NCBI GenBank assembly: GCA_020055645.1
Contig: CM034548.1
Span: 15,686,001-15,750,000, forward strand
Direction of reading: 5' to 3'
Source of the DNA: Tomocerus qinae
Taxonomy: Eukaryota > Arthropoda > Collembola > Entomobryomorpha > Tomoceridae
DNA length: 64,000 bases
Part shown: positions 13,164 through 25,867 of the stretch, one piece after another
Layout of the letters: every line of letters starts with the position of its first letter
How positions within the stretch are numbered: the first letter of the stretch is position 1
Made by a program: the position numbers and the translations under genes
Notes under the pieces: generated by a model
Database searches by the model: none
Seen by the model: only the letters and a program-made list of their open reading frames with translations
Told to the model about the DNA's origin: nothing

Positions 13164-13600
13164 TTACCGAAATTTTCTCACCGAAAGGCAACTCATGGAA
13201 AACAGATCGCCGAATTCACAACCCACCCAAAAAGTAGCTCGCCGAATTCTCAACCCATAACAGTTTTCGGTATAATGCATTTTCGGTGTTGTATTTTCCG
13301 TGGTAGTTATTTTCGGTAAGTTGTATCTTTCGCGATATATATTTTCGGTGAGTTGTATTTCCATGGGATATATTTTCGGTAAGTTGTATTTTGCAAGTGA
13401 TATATTTTCGGTGAGTTGTATTTTGCAAGTGATATATTTTCGGTGAGTTGTATTTCCAAGTGATATATTTTCGGTGAGTTGTATTTTCCATGGGATGTAT
13501 TTTCGGTGAGTTGTATTTCCATGGGATGTATTTTCGGTGAGTTGTATTTTCTGTGATTAACTATCTTTGAGTTGATTTCGGTAAGTTGTTATTCGGTGAA
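13164..13600. repeat. minisatellite, unit about 31 bp, with inverted copies at its left end
   Basis: From about 13264 a unit of about 31 bp built on TTTTCGGTGAGTTGTATTT is repeated about ten times. The rest of each unit alternates between CCATGGGAT and GCAAGTGATATA variants. Left of it, 13164-13250 contains the same words in reverse complement (ACCGAAA, CTCACCGAAAGG), so the block is partly head-to-head. Because the unit lacks stops on the - strand, several repetitive ORFs (13164-13522) appear there; they are a consequence of the repeat. Confidence 0.85.
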
Positions 13601-16600
13601 TCGAAGTAATGCTAACTGCAGATTCTCATTTGAATAGAATAATATAATTTAGTGTTTAGCGTGCAGCAGACACGATCTTTGAAATTTCGTTTGGTCATTA
13701 CATTTTTCAGTATTGTTCTTGAGTATCTCTGTGTTTAGCTATCTGGGAATGACTTCTAGGTTCTTGCGACTTGGCTTTCTTGGCTGACCTGATATTTAGT
13801 ATGTATGAATACGGAAGCTATCTTAAACCTTCATTTATTCGTCTTTTGTAGTCTAGCTTTGTAATCTTTTGTGTGTTGGAAGCATAAGGTCTGTTCTACA
13901 GCCGATGGATTTCCTCTGGTGCTCATCTTCATCATTTAGAACGCAGTAGTTGTTCGGTTGGTAGGTATATTGTGAGTTTTAAAAAGTGCACATTTTTAAG
14001 CTTGATGTGGATAGGTGCCTACTGGTAGAAGTTGTCTATAGGTATTGTAGAAGAGAACATGTCCATTTCCCGTAACCTAATGTCACGGTTGCCTTTTTTT
14101 GCTTTTGCTTTGAAAGGGGAATAATATATAATACACGAAACTATCAAACATAATTTAAAACATCTGAAGATGAAAAGGAGTTAACAATAGAGCTACATTT
14201 TTTATCGCATTCAGAGTTGCGAGTTTTCTTATCCCTACATGCACTAGATATTATATTGTAATTGTGGATGTAGTAAATATGTAACTGTCTGCTCAGTTTC
14301 ATCTCTCTCCTTTCAGAGAACACGTTGATGTATTTCTTAGCTTCCCTCATCTTCAAACTTTCCATCTATTTTGTTAACTCAACGCCCAAACTATGAATTC
14401 CCAGCATGTGCCCATTTTTTATTTTCCCATGACTCTCCACTCCTAGAAAGTAGAAACGTATCAACGCCGCTCAAAATGAAAAGTTGTCAGTGTAATTGTC
14501 AGCCTACTACAAAAGGTCTATTGATCTACTGAATTCCATGAAAACCCATACCATACACAATCCTACTGAATTTGAATCTTCACTCTCTTATCTCCTGAAA
14601 TTCGATTCAGTTCAAGGAATAACTACTTTTTTCCTATTACTTACGACATTCTAACTTTCAGACGGTTTCCGGTTCTGTAACACAATGCCAAAGATCCTCC
14701 TCGCCCTGTCTAGTGCCGTGGTGTTTATAGTGTCCAGACCAGACACGTGAACACATCTCTGTCTGTACATGATGTCTCCGGACTCCTGAATGTCTATAGC
14801 ATTTGGACATCGGACTGTCTCACCTATCCCGAAAATGGGATTACTAAGCGTCAGATGTCATCCGATGGAAAAGTGGCAAATTGACCTTTAGAAAATAACA
14901 ATGGAACTAAATAAATTCTTAACCTACAAAACAATTCAAGTAATTCTATCCCTTCCCTACTGTAAACAACATTAATTGAACCATGGTGTATATAGGCCCC
15001 GACATGACGAAATAAATGAAAATCCCTTTTCTGAATTAAAATATGAGATAAAATTATTTGCAAAAATTATTGCATACCTTACCATCAAGGCCGCAGCGAG
15101 AAAGAAATTTTTGTCTAAAATTGCAAAAAAAATCGCGAAAATTAGCCAATTTTTTCTCGGTGCCCCTCCCGAATTTTTTTTCTGGCTGAGGCCCTGCTTA
15201 CCATTTATTTTTAAAATAACTATTTGTCTTCAAATTAACAATTAACTAAATAATTTCGTATTCCTATTTATTGTTTTTCTATAATGATGATAATATGACT
15301 AAGAAGCAACGGAGTGTATTACAAACTATACATTAGTATACACAGGATAAATACTAGGCGGAATGAAAATTAAATTAAAATTTTTTTAAAAATCAATCCA
15401 AATACGTTGATAAACATTAATATTCTGTAAGACAACTTTGATCAAATATGACTAATGGAAAATTACAGGAATTAATTTCGAGCATCAACAAATAATGGCA
15501 TTTCCCCACGGAGTACACTGTATGACTTTTTGACGTGTTTTGTTATAAACATGATTTAATCCATAAAAAAGGAATTATTTGACCTGCAACATATGTTACA
15601 CCTACATGTTATTATAAACATGATAAATAAAAATAACAACTATAGAAATCCAGAGAAGCATGGAATATAACGTGCTTTTAAGCAATGATTCTTTGCTGAG
15701 TTCCCAGATTGGAAAAATTAGATTCTGCATGCATGCAACATGTCATTCTTAACTAAATTCATTTTTTGTGAAATATCATTGAAGATTTACTTAATATTAT
15801 TATTGGGATTTAATTTGCTAGATAGTTGACTCATCTCCAACTTCTGGCTTTTCTCCTTTTGACGTTGCTTCAATGCTTCACAGGACAGAGTCGAGTTCAC
15901 CTTCGCATATAAATACCAGTTTAGATATTATTGGTTTATTATTTACAAATATTTGCACTTCTTTATATGTAGCAGCAGCATGATAAAGTTAATATTAACT
16001 TTGTTAACATTGAAAAGTAAACATTTGTCATGTCTTGATCAATTCCTTCGAGTCCTCTCTTTGTAGTTGCTATTTACATAACAATTGACAATAGTTCATC
16101 ATAACGTAAACAGAATTATCATAAGTATAAAGATATTTCGAAAGTAACCTTAACAGAGTTTCATATATAATTAATGACCGACTAAACAATAATAATTATT
16201 CATAAAAATATTTAGTTGAAATATTCAGTATAATTTATTCACCAAATTCCACTCTCTGTGTAGAATTTCACTAAATTAAGTAAGTTGGTCGGCATGCCAA
16301 AACTATTCGAAATTCATTCAGGGTGCTGCATTCATTATAAAATCTATTCCTACTGCAATATGCTTAATATATCAACGTATACATAATTGTGTCAATGTAA
16401 CTTCCTGTAGCTTGTGTCAAATGGTAGTAGTAAGTAAATATCAGAATTCTACAATTCAAGTATATGTCAATAGTTGGAACGGGGATGTATGTATATAGTT
16501 TATGGAAATGCATAAATTCTGCGGACAGATTCCAAAGAAGTGAGTGATAAAAGGTTACGGATAATTTTCTTTTGATTGTTCATTACAGAATGTTTGGAAA

Positions 16601-16939
16601 ATGCTTTGACGTAGACAGCATGCGGAAGAGTGAGAAGGTGTTGGAGGCATTGGAGAAAGTGAGTGTATTTCGTTGGAAAGCCGAGAGCATTCATTCGCCA
16701 TCCAATAAATCAATCAGCATGCATTAGGTGGGCTGGCCAAATGGGAAGCATGCTAAAGGAAACAGAAATTTAGTCACATTCATTGATCAAAACCTGACAT
16801 TACCTGCTGGTGTCACAAATCCATTTTCTAAGTTTTTCCTACAACACTTACTTAATGTATGTACGTCTAAGTCGACCGTGAGGAACTAGCTGGCTTATTC
16901 CAGATCCTACTGACTGACTCTCTAAGTAAGTAGTGACTA

Positions 16940-17082
16940 TCTACTACTACCATATATATGCCATTTGAATAGTCTATATTATATATACCTATCCATATTA
17001 TTATAAGTAAGCCAGGTGGCATAGAATTCATTCAGACTTACCTATAGTATATATAATATAGTAGAATGGCCGTAATAGTAGT
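16940..17082. repeat. AT-rich imperfect inverted repeat, about 140 bp
   Basis: The left half (CTACTACTACCATATATATG..CTATATTATATATAC) pairs with the right half (GTATATATAATATAG..GGCCGTAATAGTAGTA). It may be a small MITE. No clear target duplication was found. Confidence 0.45.
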
Positions 17083-19804
17083 ATAGGGAAAGGTAAATGT
17101 TAATCCTAGAGAGGTGCTCTTTCTTTTGGTGCAGTTGTTGTATAGAATGACCTGGATGGATGAATGGAACAACTATGGAACACCTGCTGCTACTTTCTCC
17201 TTCGTTTCACTTTTCCCTGATGAAGAAGATGACGGAGAGTAGGAATACGACTGACTACCTTTGACTCTGCTTCGTGTTCAAGTGAACGATGCTTCTTCCA
17301 GCTGAAAGCAGCCTGAAACATCCTTCCCTTTCTTAGAGGAAACGGAAATCCCATTAGTTCCTTACAAATGTATCCCACCCAGACATTTTAAATATTATTA
17401 CCTACCTGTCCCAATAGTCCTACTACTACATCGACATAATATCATTAAATTCATTCCTTATAATGTTATCACAATAGAAGATTGGCTTGTCTCAAATCCA
17501 TCATTGGCGCACTACGTATTTCAACATGCCCTTTGAGATTATGTGTTTGGGGCTACTATTGTGTTTTGCGAAAATAAAATATTATATTGGGCTGAATAAC
17601 CTTTTTGGAAATTGATAAATACACAAAGTTAATCTCCTCAAGTCCCTACTTATACTAATCGTTTCAAAAATGTCAACATATTTATTTCCAAACAATTTGT
17701 CAACCAATGAAGGGTCCAATTTTGAGAAAACAATTGTTGTAGTCATAACGTTTGATAATTAATATAGAAAAAGCAGTACATTTGTATTGATTTATAAGTT
17801 TCAGGATTCTTGACTATCTTACTTCCCTAATTTCACGTTTTTGTATACACTTAAGCAAAATTTAAGGGTAGGTGTAGAAATATAATGAATAGTAGTCAGT
17901 AAGTACTCTGTCTCAACTAAAGGCATTAGGTTGTCTTTGTTCGACTAGAAGCTATTTAGACTATTTTGTGTACGACATTAAGATGGTAGTTGACAATGTA
18001 GAGTGACCATGCTCTATGTATCGATTTCTTATAATTTCTTACTTCGAATTTCTTATAATTAACTTATATGGTTTTCTTGTATAGGAAAAAGAGTCTCGAT
18101 TTTCATTTCCAGAGAAAATAAGATTTACTTGTAAGCTGCATTGATCCTGGTTCATGGTTGCGATTGTGAACCTTTGTTTTTCTTATTAGACTCTACTCAG
18201 AAAAGGAAATCGGAAACTCTCTTTGATTTTGCCTAACAACGTCTTAACTGGAGTGCTTGAATGTAACAGCGATGAGTGTCTAATAAAGTTTACTATTACA
18301 GAGGAGCAATTGTTATCTGATTATAGTGGACTTTAATGGATTCTACTTAAAGTGTCAGCAAAGATTCATGAAGGAACAAATTAGTAAATTTTATTATCTG
18401 AGAAGCATTTGCTGTCACATTACATTATTTACACATAGACTTTCACTAACTCTTGCTACAAAAGGAAGTCCGCCATTCAAGTTCATTATTTTATGAGTTT
18501 CACGAAATGTTCTGTAAAAGTTAGAGAAACTGATATTCTCTCACCTGAATATTCCTTATCGATGGGACTGTCTCGCCTTATGGAAAGAAATAATATGGAG
18601 AAAGTTAATGAAATCTTTGTACATTATTGGCGTAGGTTTTGCCTCTCAATGTCAATTCCACCCACGTTTATTTCGTATAGAATGTTAGCAAACCACATCA
18701 ACATGCTAAACTGTAGTTTAAATACTAAGTTGGATTTTATCATCAGAATTTAATAATGTGACTACTAGAATTGTAATTACCTGTTGTAATTAAGATTGGC
18801 TTAAATTTGTCAATATTAACTTTTATATCCCTAGTACAAACAAATTACTATGAATTTCGACGTGAGTTGAGATTGTGGGTACTTAAATGAGTACATTAAT
18901 CCTGTTTTATGTACTCCATAGGTATTTACCTGGTTCCCAACCAATCCTCTTTAATGAGCTTTGTGAACAAAGATGAGAAGAGACATCTAAATCTAAGTCA
19001 TCATTTTACTTCATAAAATCAAAGAGAACAATACAGACAAATCTTCCTCTAAACAAAGAAAAGGATCATGTTCTTGCTCTTGGTCTCATTTTCCACATAT
19101 AATTCTGTAAACACAATCGCTCGTATTACAAAGTAGCTCAATAATGGTCTATATATTTTGAGATGTGCCTGATTATGTTCACTAAAAATGGTGCCTCAAT
19201 TATTTACTATGCCTAAATAAATTTTATACTTCGTAAAGCAGTCCAGCTTTCGGTTGTCTTCTTCCTACTATTTTAGGTTTCTTTTACCATAATAGTACTG
19301 TCTTTGATGTTGGTGATAAAAGAAAACAAGTAGACAACAAGGTTTAGTTTAGACAAGTTACCATTCCCTTGATATTACCTAAATCTAGTTTGCAAACATT
19401 CTACACCCAAATAAAAATCAAAGCATTTGCACCAAACAAAGTTTTATTGTTCAAACAGTATTTGATTTCGACTGAATTTCGACGATTTCTAGTACTCTTT
19501 CATTGTCCTATATTTGACTCCCATACCATTACTGTAGTTGTACTATTGATTTGCATATGTCAATCGAAAATTTTAATTTCCAGACCTTATGATCTGACAA
19601 ACCTAAGAACTGTCTTCCATAATGAGTACATTTTTTCATTGATGCTTAATTATAACTAGCGCGCTAAATGAGTTAATGAAATCCCTTTTCTGCTATCTAA
19701 TAGTAATATAGTAATATCTCATAAAATGGTCATTTTAGAAGATTTAATTTAATTGTAAAAAACACCCGCACAACTCAAAATATACTCTGTAAGTAATATA
19801 GTGT

Positions 19805-19810
19805 TTTATT
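19805..19810 (-). promoter_or_regulatory. possible poly(A) signal of the helicase gene
   Basis: AATAAA on the - strand, 236 bp past the stop codon of the eIF4A3-like gene. Position is plausible, but the motif is common in AT-rich DNA. Confidence 0.3.
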
Positions 19811-20045
19811 TCTCAATTAATTCATCGAAATGATGGTCTACATCTACATAACTATTGATCTAAGTTATAAAACTACCAGTTTCACCAAAAATCCCAAATT
19901 ATTAATCTTAATAGCATTTTTCAAACAACGTTAATTAGCACGTTATAATCATGTGTTCGGTTATTCCAAATGGAGTGGACAATCAAATACAGCCAAAAAT
20001 CAAGTTCATTAAAGAAAATCATAGAAATTTTAAGAGCAAGTAATT

Positions 20046-21375
20046 TTAGATAAGATCCGCGAGGTTCATAGGCATTTCATCAATCTGGGTAGAATAGAAC
20101 TGCTCAATATCTCTTAATATTCGGACATCATCTGGTTTAGCAAAAACGATGGCTACACCTTTCCTTCCAAAACGGCCAGAGCGTCCAATGCGATGGATAT
20201 ATTGCTCCCGATTATTGGGCAGATCGTAGTTGATTACCAGGGAGACTTGCTGGCAATCGATGCCACGGCCCCAAATGTCAGTAGTGATGAGCACTCGGGT
20301 CTTCAATCCACGGAAATCCTTCATGATGTTGTCTCTCTCTGTCTGTGTCATATCTCCATGCATCTTGGAGACGGTGAAGTTGTTATTCAGCATTTTTTCA
20401 GTTAACCAGTCTACCTTGATTCTTGTATTGCAAAATATTACAGCTTGAGATACTGTAATTGAGTCATACAAGTCACAAAGTGTTTCAAATTTCCATTCTT
20501 CCTTTTCCACAGCCACGAAGAATTGTCTAATTCCATCCAAAGTCAATTCATCGCGTTTCACTAAAATTCTAATGGGATTTGACATAAATTTGTTACTCAT
20601 TTCCAAAATTTCATGAGGCAGCGTTGCTGATACCAAAACCACCTGAAAGTATTCCAGTTTTGTTAGATTTTAGTAACTTTAACTAATTTTCAAAAAATGA
20701 ACCAAATAAAAATGATAATTTGTGGTTGTAAAACAATGATAATTTTACTTGGGTGGATGGAGGAAGATAGCGATAGACATCGTAGATCTGTTTTTTAAAT
20801 CCCCTGTTCAGCATTTCATCAGCCTCATCCAGGATCAGCATCTTGATAGGTCGGGTCCTTAGGCACCTTCGACGAATCATGTCGTATACCCTTCCAGGAG
20901 TTCCGGAGACTACGTGCTGACCAAGTTCCAGTTTTCGCATGTCTTCTCCTAAACTGGTTCCTCCGATGCAGGCATGACATTTAACATTCATGTAATCCCC
21001 AAGAGCAAGGACAACCTTTTGGATTTGGACAGCCAACTCCCTCGTTGGTGACAGAATTAAGCACTGAGTGTCACGAATAGCTGTGTTAATCGACTGGAGA
21101 ACTGCAATTGAAAAGGCGGCGGTTTTCCCAGTCCCAGATTGGGCTTGAGCGATGACATCACGCCCGTTTACAATCGGCTTTATTGCTCTCTTTTGAATTG
21201 CCGAAGGGTTAGCAAATCCATAAGCATAAACCCCTCGCATTAAATCTTCCTTGAGACCAATTGAATCAAATGATTCCAAAACTTTGATATCCTCACTCGT
21301 TTCAAATATCACATTTTGTAAATTGTCCGAGTCTAAATCAACTTCACAAACCACCCGATAGGAACTGGAAGTCAT
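20046..21375 (-). CDS. eIF4A3: eIF4A-III-type DEAD-box RNA helicase (exons 21375-20749 and 20642-20046)
   Basis: The ATP-dependent RNA helicase of the exon junction complex (nuclear, also mRNA decay). The gene is two exons joined at phase 0 across a 106-bp intron (donor CAA|GTAAAA, acceptor TACTTTCAG|GTG), giving 407 aa, close to the family's ~411. Motifs: Q motif around GFANPSAIQ (53-61), Walker A AQSGTGKT (78-85), PTREL (110-114), TPGR (159-162), DEAD (183-186), SAT (214-216), HRIGRSGR (359-366). The stretches [14 protein letters not shown] and [15 protein letters not shown] at the C-terminus favour eIF4A3 over eIF4A1/2. Odd points: the usual ARGLD of motif V reads GRGID (334-338), and the first 25 residues are unlike the family consensus as I know it. 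It could therefore be a diverged paralogue rather than the only eIF4A3 gene. Confidence 0.93.
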
Positions 21376-24300
21376 TATGCTAATTGTTTTATTAAAGTCA
21401 AGCTACTACATGTAATAATTCACTTTCACAGTTTTATTCCACTGTGCCCTCTTTACGTCTTTTGTACCATTCAAATCACTTAAATAAACCTCGGGGATCT
21501 TATTTTTAAGTTTTGGCATTTCTAAGTTCAAAATGGAAAACGCCCGGTTGTATTTTTAACAATTTTGTAACTACAAAAATCCAAAACAAAAATATGAACC
21601 CCGAGGATATTGACTTGATAAAGGCGGAGAGTGTAAAGCGAACTGAGGCTACTGTTATCAGTAACAATCAATAATTTGTATTTGTAGCTGTAGAGTACGA
21701 TTTTTCATATTATACTGCAGAAAGAGATCTACAGAGTGAACTTATATGACCATGCTACTAATTATCCACATATTCTAATCTAGCTACATTTATACAAATT
21801 TGCTTCTTGTGTCTCATGATGCTATAGTTATTTACTGTGTATGCTTTTTAGTACCATATTTGATGCATCATTTATGAAAGTAACAAAGATAAATGAAAAA
21901 GCTGGACTGGCGTCTGCTCTACGGCAAATACATTTCTATCTTCCGTTTATCTTTTGCATCCAGCCAGATATGAAATCAGGACAATGTACCTAAGAAGGTA
22001 GAAAACCAAGTTTTGTCAAACGAACGTTCTACATGAGCATGCATACATTTTAGATTTAGTGTGTAGGTGGAAAAGAAATGTCTAATAATAAAGGTAGTTC
22101 TCTTATATTGCCCATATGGAGTAGATTGTAAAGATAAGAATATCCTAATTACCATATCTGTGAGAGCTTGATGCAAAGGAAACGAAGGAATTCCGATCCA
22201 ATGTTCCATGCTACCTATCTTTTCAATTCGTTATCATTGGCATAGGTACCAATCTATACGCATCATATCATTCATATCGACTAGTTTATTAAAGATCGTA
22301 TAATGATATGGTCTATACGAACAAAAAATTGTAATTACTCACCCGCATATGAGAATAAAAGAATACTGATGGAGAAAAATGCTTTTTTTTATTCATATTT
22401 TTCATCAATAGTGAAGTAGTTTTGATTTGTATGCCACGCGCTGAATAGTGTACCTAAGTTTTTATTGATGAATGATAAGAAATAGAGCAAAGTGCTCAAA
22501 ATTGTAAGATTTTTTAGCCTAATTCTACAAGTATCTAATATTATCTATTTTCTGTGACCCAGATTATCAGGTTCTTTGTATGTAATTGTCTGTCCTTTGA
22601 ATTTCTTGTTGGTTTGTGGGTTATTTATTAGAAACGAACATTTTGGGGTTTGCAACATCCAAGACTAGATTTTCAATTAGATTTGTTTTGGAAAATGTTG
22701 ATGATTATCTCTCTGTTTCTTTAACTTTCGCCTCTTTTTAGTTTCTGCAAAGATAAGCTGAGTTGATGTTTGTGCACAAAAGTGTAAATATCGAAGTATA
22801 CTTGGAGGTCACGACGACATTACATATCGCTAAAAGGAAAGATAAAAGCAAATCTCGAATTTCTTGAGTGATTTCACAAAAAGCTGCTGTTTTTTTCTGC
22901 GTTGCATTTTTCAGGATGCTTCCACGTGTAGCATAGTACTCATTGTATGTCACATTTCCTTGGGAAAGTATTTTTCCAGAGAAAACGGACAGACACGTGG
23001 AAGATGACCTAAGTGATCTTATTTTTAGTATGCAATTAAAAAAATCGAGGCTAAATATGCTTGAAATTTGCTGAGTAATACTGTAGACTTTATTCCGCCG
23101 TTATAATTCCCTTTATTCATATTACTTATACAGAAATAGGTACATCAGTAGATAGTAGGAAGGATTTATCTGGGTAGGGAAGAGCAACAGAAAATGATAT
23201 ATTATATTATTGAGTTGACTACAATCTGACACTCAAGACATATATAGATATTATATTTATTTGATATTACACGATTCTGCTCTATATATTTATTAGGTAT
23301 AGCGTCACATAAAACATTTATTTTTATTCCAGTAGACGACAAGACATTTATTAATTTGTAAAAGTATGTTCCTTTTGGGGTAAATAAATACACTGCAACC
23401 GGACACATTTATTTATATAATTTGTAGACTAGCTCGTATATAGAGATAACATTTCTTTGATCTAGTCTATATAATAAGTCTATATAAATTCCGCATATAA
23501 GATCACTGTAAATATATAAACTCCATCACTTTCCCATGCGATATCCAGTATTATAACAATATCTCCTTCTCCCAAATGTAATTCCATGAAAATAAAAAAA
23601 TAACAGATCAATAAATAGAAACCTTTTATGTAAAATAATAGAAACATTTCTGCAGCAAAAGTTGAACAGCAATTTCTAAGTACAGAGAATACACTCTAAG
23701 CATGCAGGAAGATGAATATAACATTGAGTTGGAACATTTACTTGTAAGTTATGACATCATTACATTATTATAGGGGAATACATGTACCTTGGCTACTCCT
23801 TTATAATTTACAAAGTTACAGTTGTTTACAATAATAACATTGTTCAGGTAGATCAATAGTCATGGGGTTCCAGGTGCATTTCTCTTGGCTTCTTTCCAGC
23901 GTATTCCTCAACCCTGACTTTGTTCCTCGGAGAATAGCCTTAGCTATTGGAATAGAGCCCTTACACATAAATCATTTCAATAAATTTGAAATAGTAGCAT
24001 TGTACAATAAGCTACTAATGCGATGATGATTGAAATAGTTTCAATACATAATATGCCATTCAATCTCCAAGTTAATCTCACAATCTCATGCACCATCCGA
24101 CTACAATACGCATTTGGCCATTTATATAGCTAGAATGCTAATAGCACATTTATTTATAGTATATACTATGTAATATGGTATGAGTTACACATTTTACAGA
24201 CTCTTTTGAATATTATATTATTACAACACATATAAGTTTAGTTTCCCATTAGAAACATTTAAACAATAGCTAGTCTACATCTAATCTACCACGTATTGAT

Positions 24301-25423
24301 TTATCTTCTATTGACACTACTACTGCAGAGTAAAAGTAACCCACAGCCCCAACCAGGTACTGATGTTACTACATGAATACACGTTTTTTCACCGTGAATA
24401 GTTTATAGAACGTATTCTATATGCACGGTAAAAGCGGATTTCTGCAAATCTGTTGTTATATATGGAGTATTTATGGTAATTACTCAAATAGCTCCCTTTG
24501 TACATATAATTACTTAGATCTAGTAATTCACCTTATCATTTATCATTTAAACATTTTAGTATGGGATAGTGCAGATGTGATAGTGTAATACATACACATA
24601 CAACATGTTTTGGTTTCATAAAATATTTGACGAGTGTGCAGGAAAGTAGTGCTGAGACTGTTTTCATGCATTTGAGTGAAATTGATTGAATATTATAATA
24701 GCTCACCGGCTGAAATGAAATCACTTTATGTGTTTGTGTTGACGATAGCGAGCCACTTTATGTAAGTAGGTATGAAATGTAGCGCAACTACATTGAATAC
24801 TTGCAAATGTGCCGATAAGCCTTTCAAATGCACACATCTCATGAGTGTGTATCCCAAGCTGACCTTATTTTACTGGTTAATGTATTATTCAACATGGATT
24901 TAAAGAGACTCACACTATAGCATGCATCCAAATTCTACCTACATCATTTCCTATCTCTCTGGTGTCAGTTTAACAGGATCTTCCTTAAGGGAATTTCTTT
25001 TCAGTGACTTCTGCAGTCCATGCAATATACATCTGCCCAGAGAGAGTTTGTGTCGAATAGATAAAGCAGTATTAATAGCAGTGCTATATAATGCATCTTT
25101 ACACCTGTTTTACTAAAGTGTGTATAGTAGATAATACTGTAGTTTGAAGACCTTGTTTTGGTTTATTGGCCACCGTACACGGGTTTAAGTTTCACGTTCA
25201 AGTTCTGATTGTTGGGAGAAAGTTAGGTTTTCTTTGATAGCATCTTTAAGACAGCAGTCGTCGCAGAAGACAGAGTGAGGGAATTTTGTAGATTGACAAA
25301 GAGCTGTTTTGTGAGAATGCTGGATGACATGGAATGAGTTGCTCTTGAGACGACTTGGCTTTGCACTTCTTAGCGCTTATTTAGTGCAAGGAGGAAGAGA
25401 GAGCGCCGTGATTGATGAAAATC
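21376..25423. other. intergenic stretch between the helicase gene and the receptor's 3' end
   Basis: The left ~200 bp is the upstream region of the helicase gene (transcribed to the left); I see no clear TATA box at a fixed distance. The rest is AT-rich without supported genes. The right end holds the 3' UTR of the receptor gene; an AATAAA on the - strand at 25162-25167 is a possible poly(A) signal. Confidence 0.45.
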
Positions 25424-25617
25424 TCAACTCCAATGATTGATTGGATGCATGGGCATTGAGTTCCCGTTGCAGTTACGGTCGACGTAGCGGTTTTGCATGT
25501 TCGCACGATAAATGGCTCTTGAGAGATGAGGACGTTGAGGAATGCGTCGACAAAGGATCCGACGGAAAGCTCGTTGAAATTCTCGTGAAGTGCATGAATA
25601 AATGATTGGATTCAAAC
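25424..25617 (-). CDS. octopamine/adrenergic alpha1-like receptor, last coding exon (TM7 end, C-tail)
   Basis: The acceptor TGAATTGCAG ends at 25618. The first two bases complete a Cys codon split after TM7 residues FNS, then LNPIIYS gives the NPxxY motif. Helix 8 (REFQRAFRRIL) has a Cys (LCRR) suitable for palmitoylation, and a short basic then Asn-rich tail ends at TGA 25426-25424. The phase (2 bases borrowed) matches the exon at 25867-25793. It also matches the long exon directly, so skipping the small exon would stay in frame but lose half of TM7. Confidence 0.9.
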
Positions 25618-25792
25618 CTGCAATTCACAGAGATTGCTATTTAATACACACCATTTCCATTACAAACATATCACTATCAGAATCAAAGTAAACAATTTTA
25701 TTTCATCTCCTATCAAAACTCGCAAAATATCTCATTCCAATGCACTTCACTTTTAAAATCCTAGACTACAAATAATTCCATGGAATGCTTAC

Positions 25793-25867
25793 AACTGTTG
25801 AAGTATCCCAGCCAAAAGAACAGATCAAATATTTTGTCAGGAACTTTACACTGACTGCAAACTGCAC
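25793..25867 (-). CDS. octopamine/adrenergic alpha1-like receptor, 75-bp exon (ECL3 and first half of TM7)
   Basis: A 75-bp exon found by looking for the missing TM7. The acceptor GATTCACAG ends at 25868 and the donor after 25793 is GTAAGC. In frame it reads extracellular loop 3 with two Cys (AVCSQC) and then DLFFWLGYFNS, the aminergic TM7 signature. It starts in phase 1 and ends in phase 1, exactly filling the gap between the exons at 37118 and 25617. The intron to the last exon is 175 bp. Confidence 0.9.

Larger units (their letters stand above)
13601..20045. other. long non-coding stretch between minisatellite and helicase gene
   Basis: AT-rich DNA without supported genes. ORFs at 14144, 14976, 16500, 17190, 18493 and 19369 show no domain and sit in ordinary AT-rich sequence. 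It holds a poly-purine/poly-T segment at 15085-15190 that resembles 10690-10840 in reverse, an inverted repeat at 16940-17082, and a likely poly(A) signal of the helicase gene near 19805. Confidence 0.45.

Noticed and set aside
13164..13522. Repetitive - strand ORFs over the minisatellite as a repeat protein
   Set aside because: Open frames arise from a stop-free repeat unit in more than one frame, with no start context or splice support.
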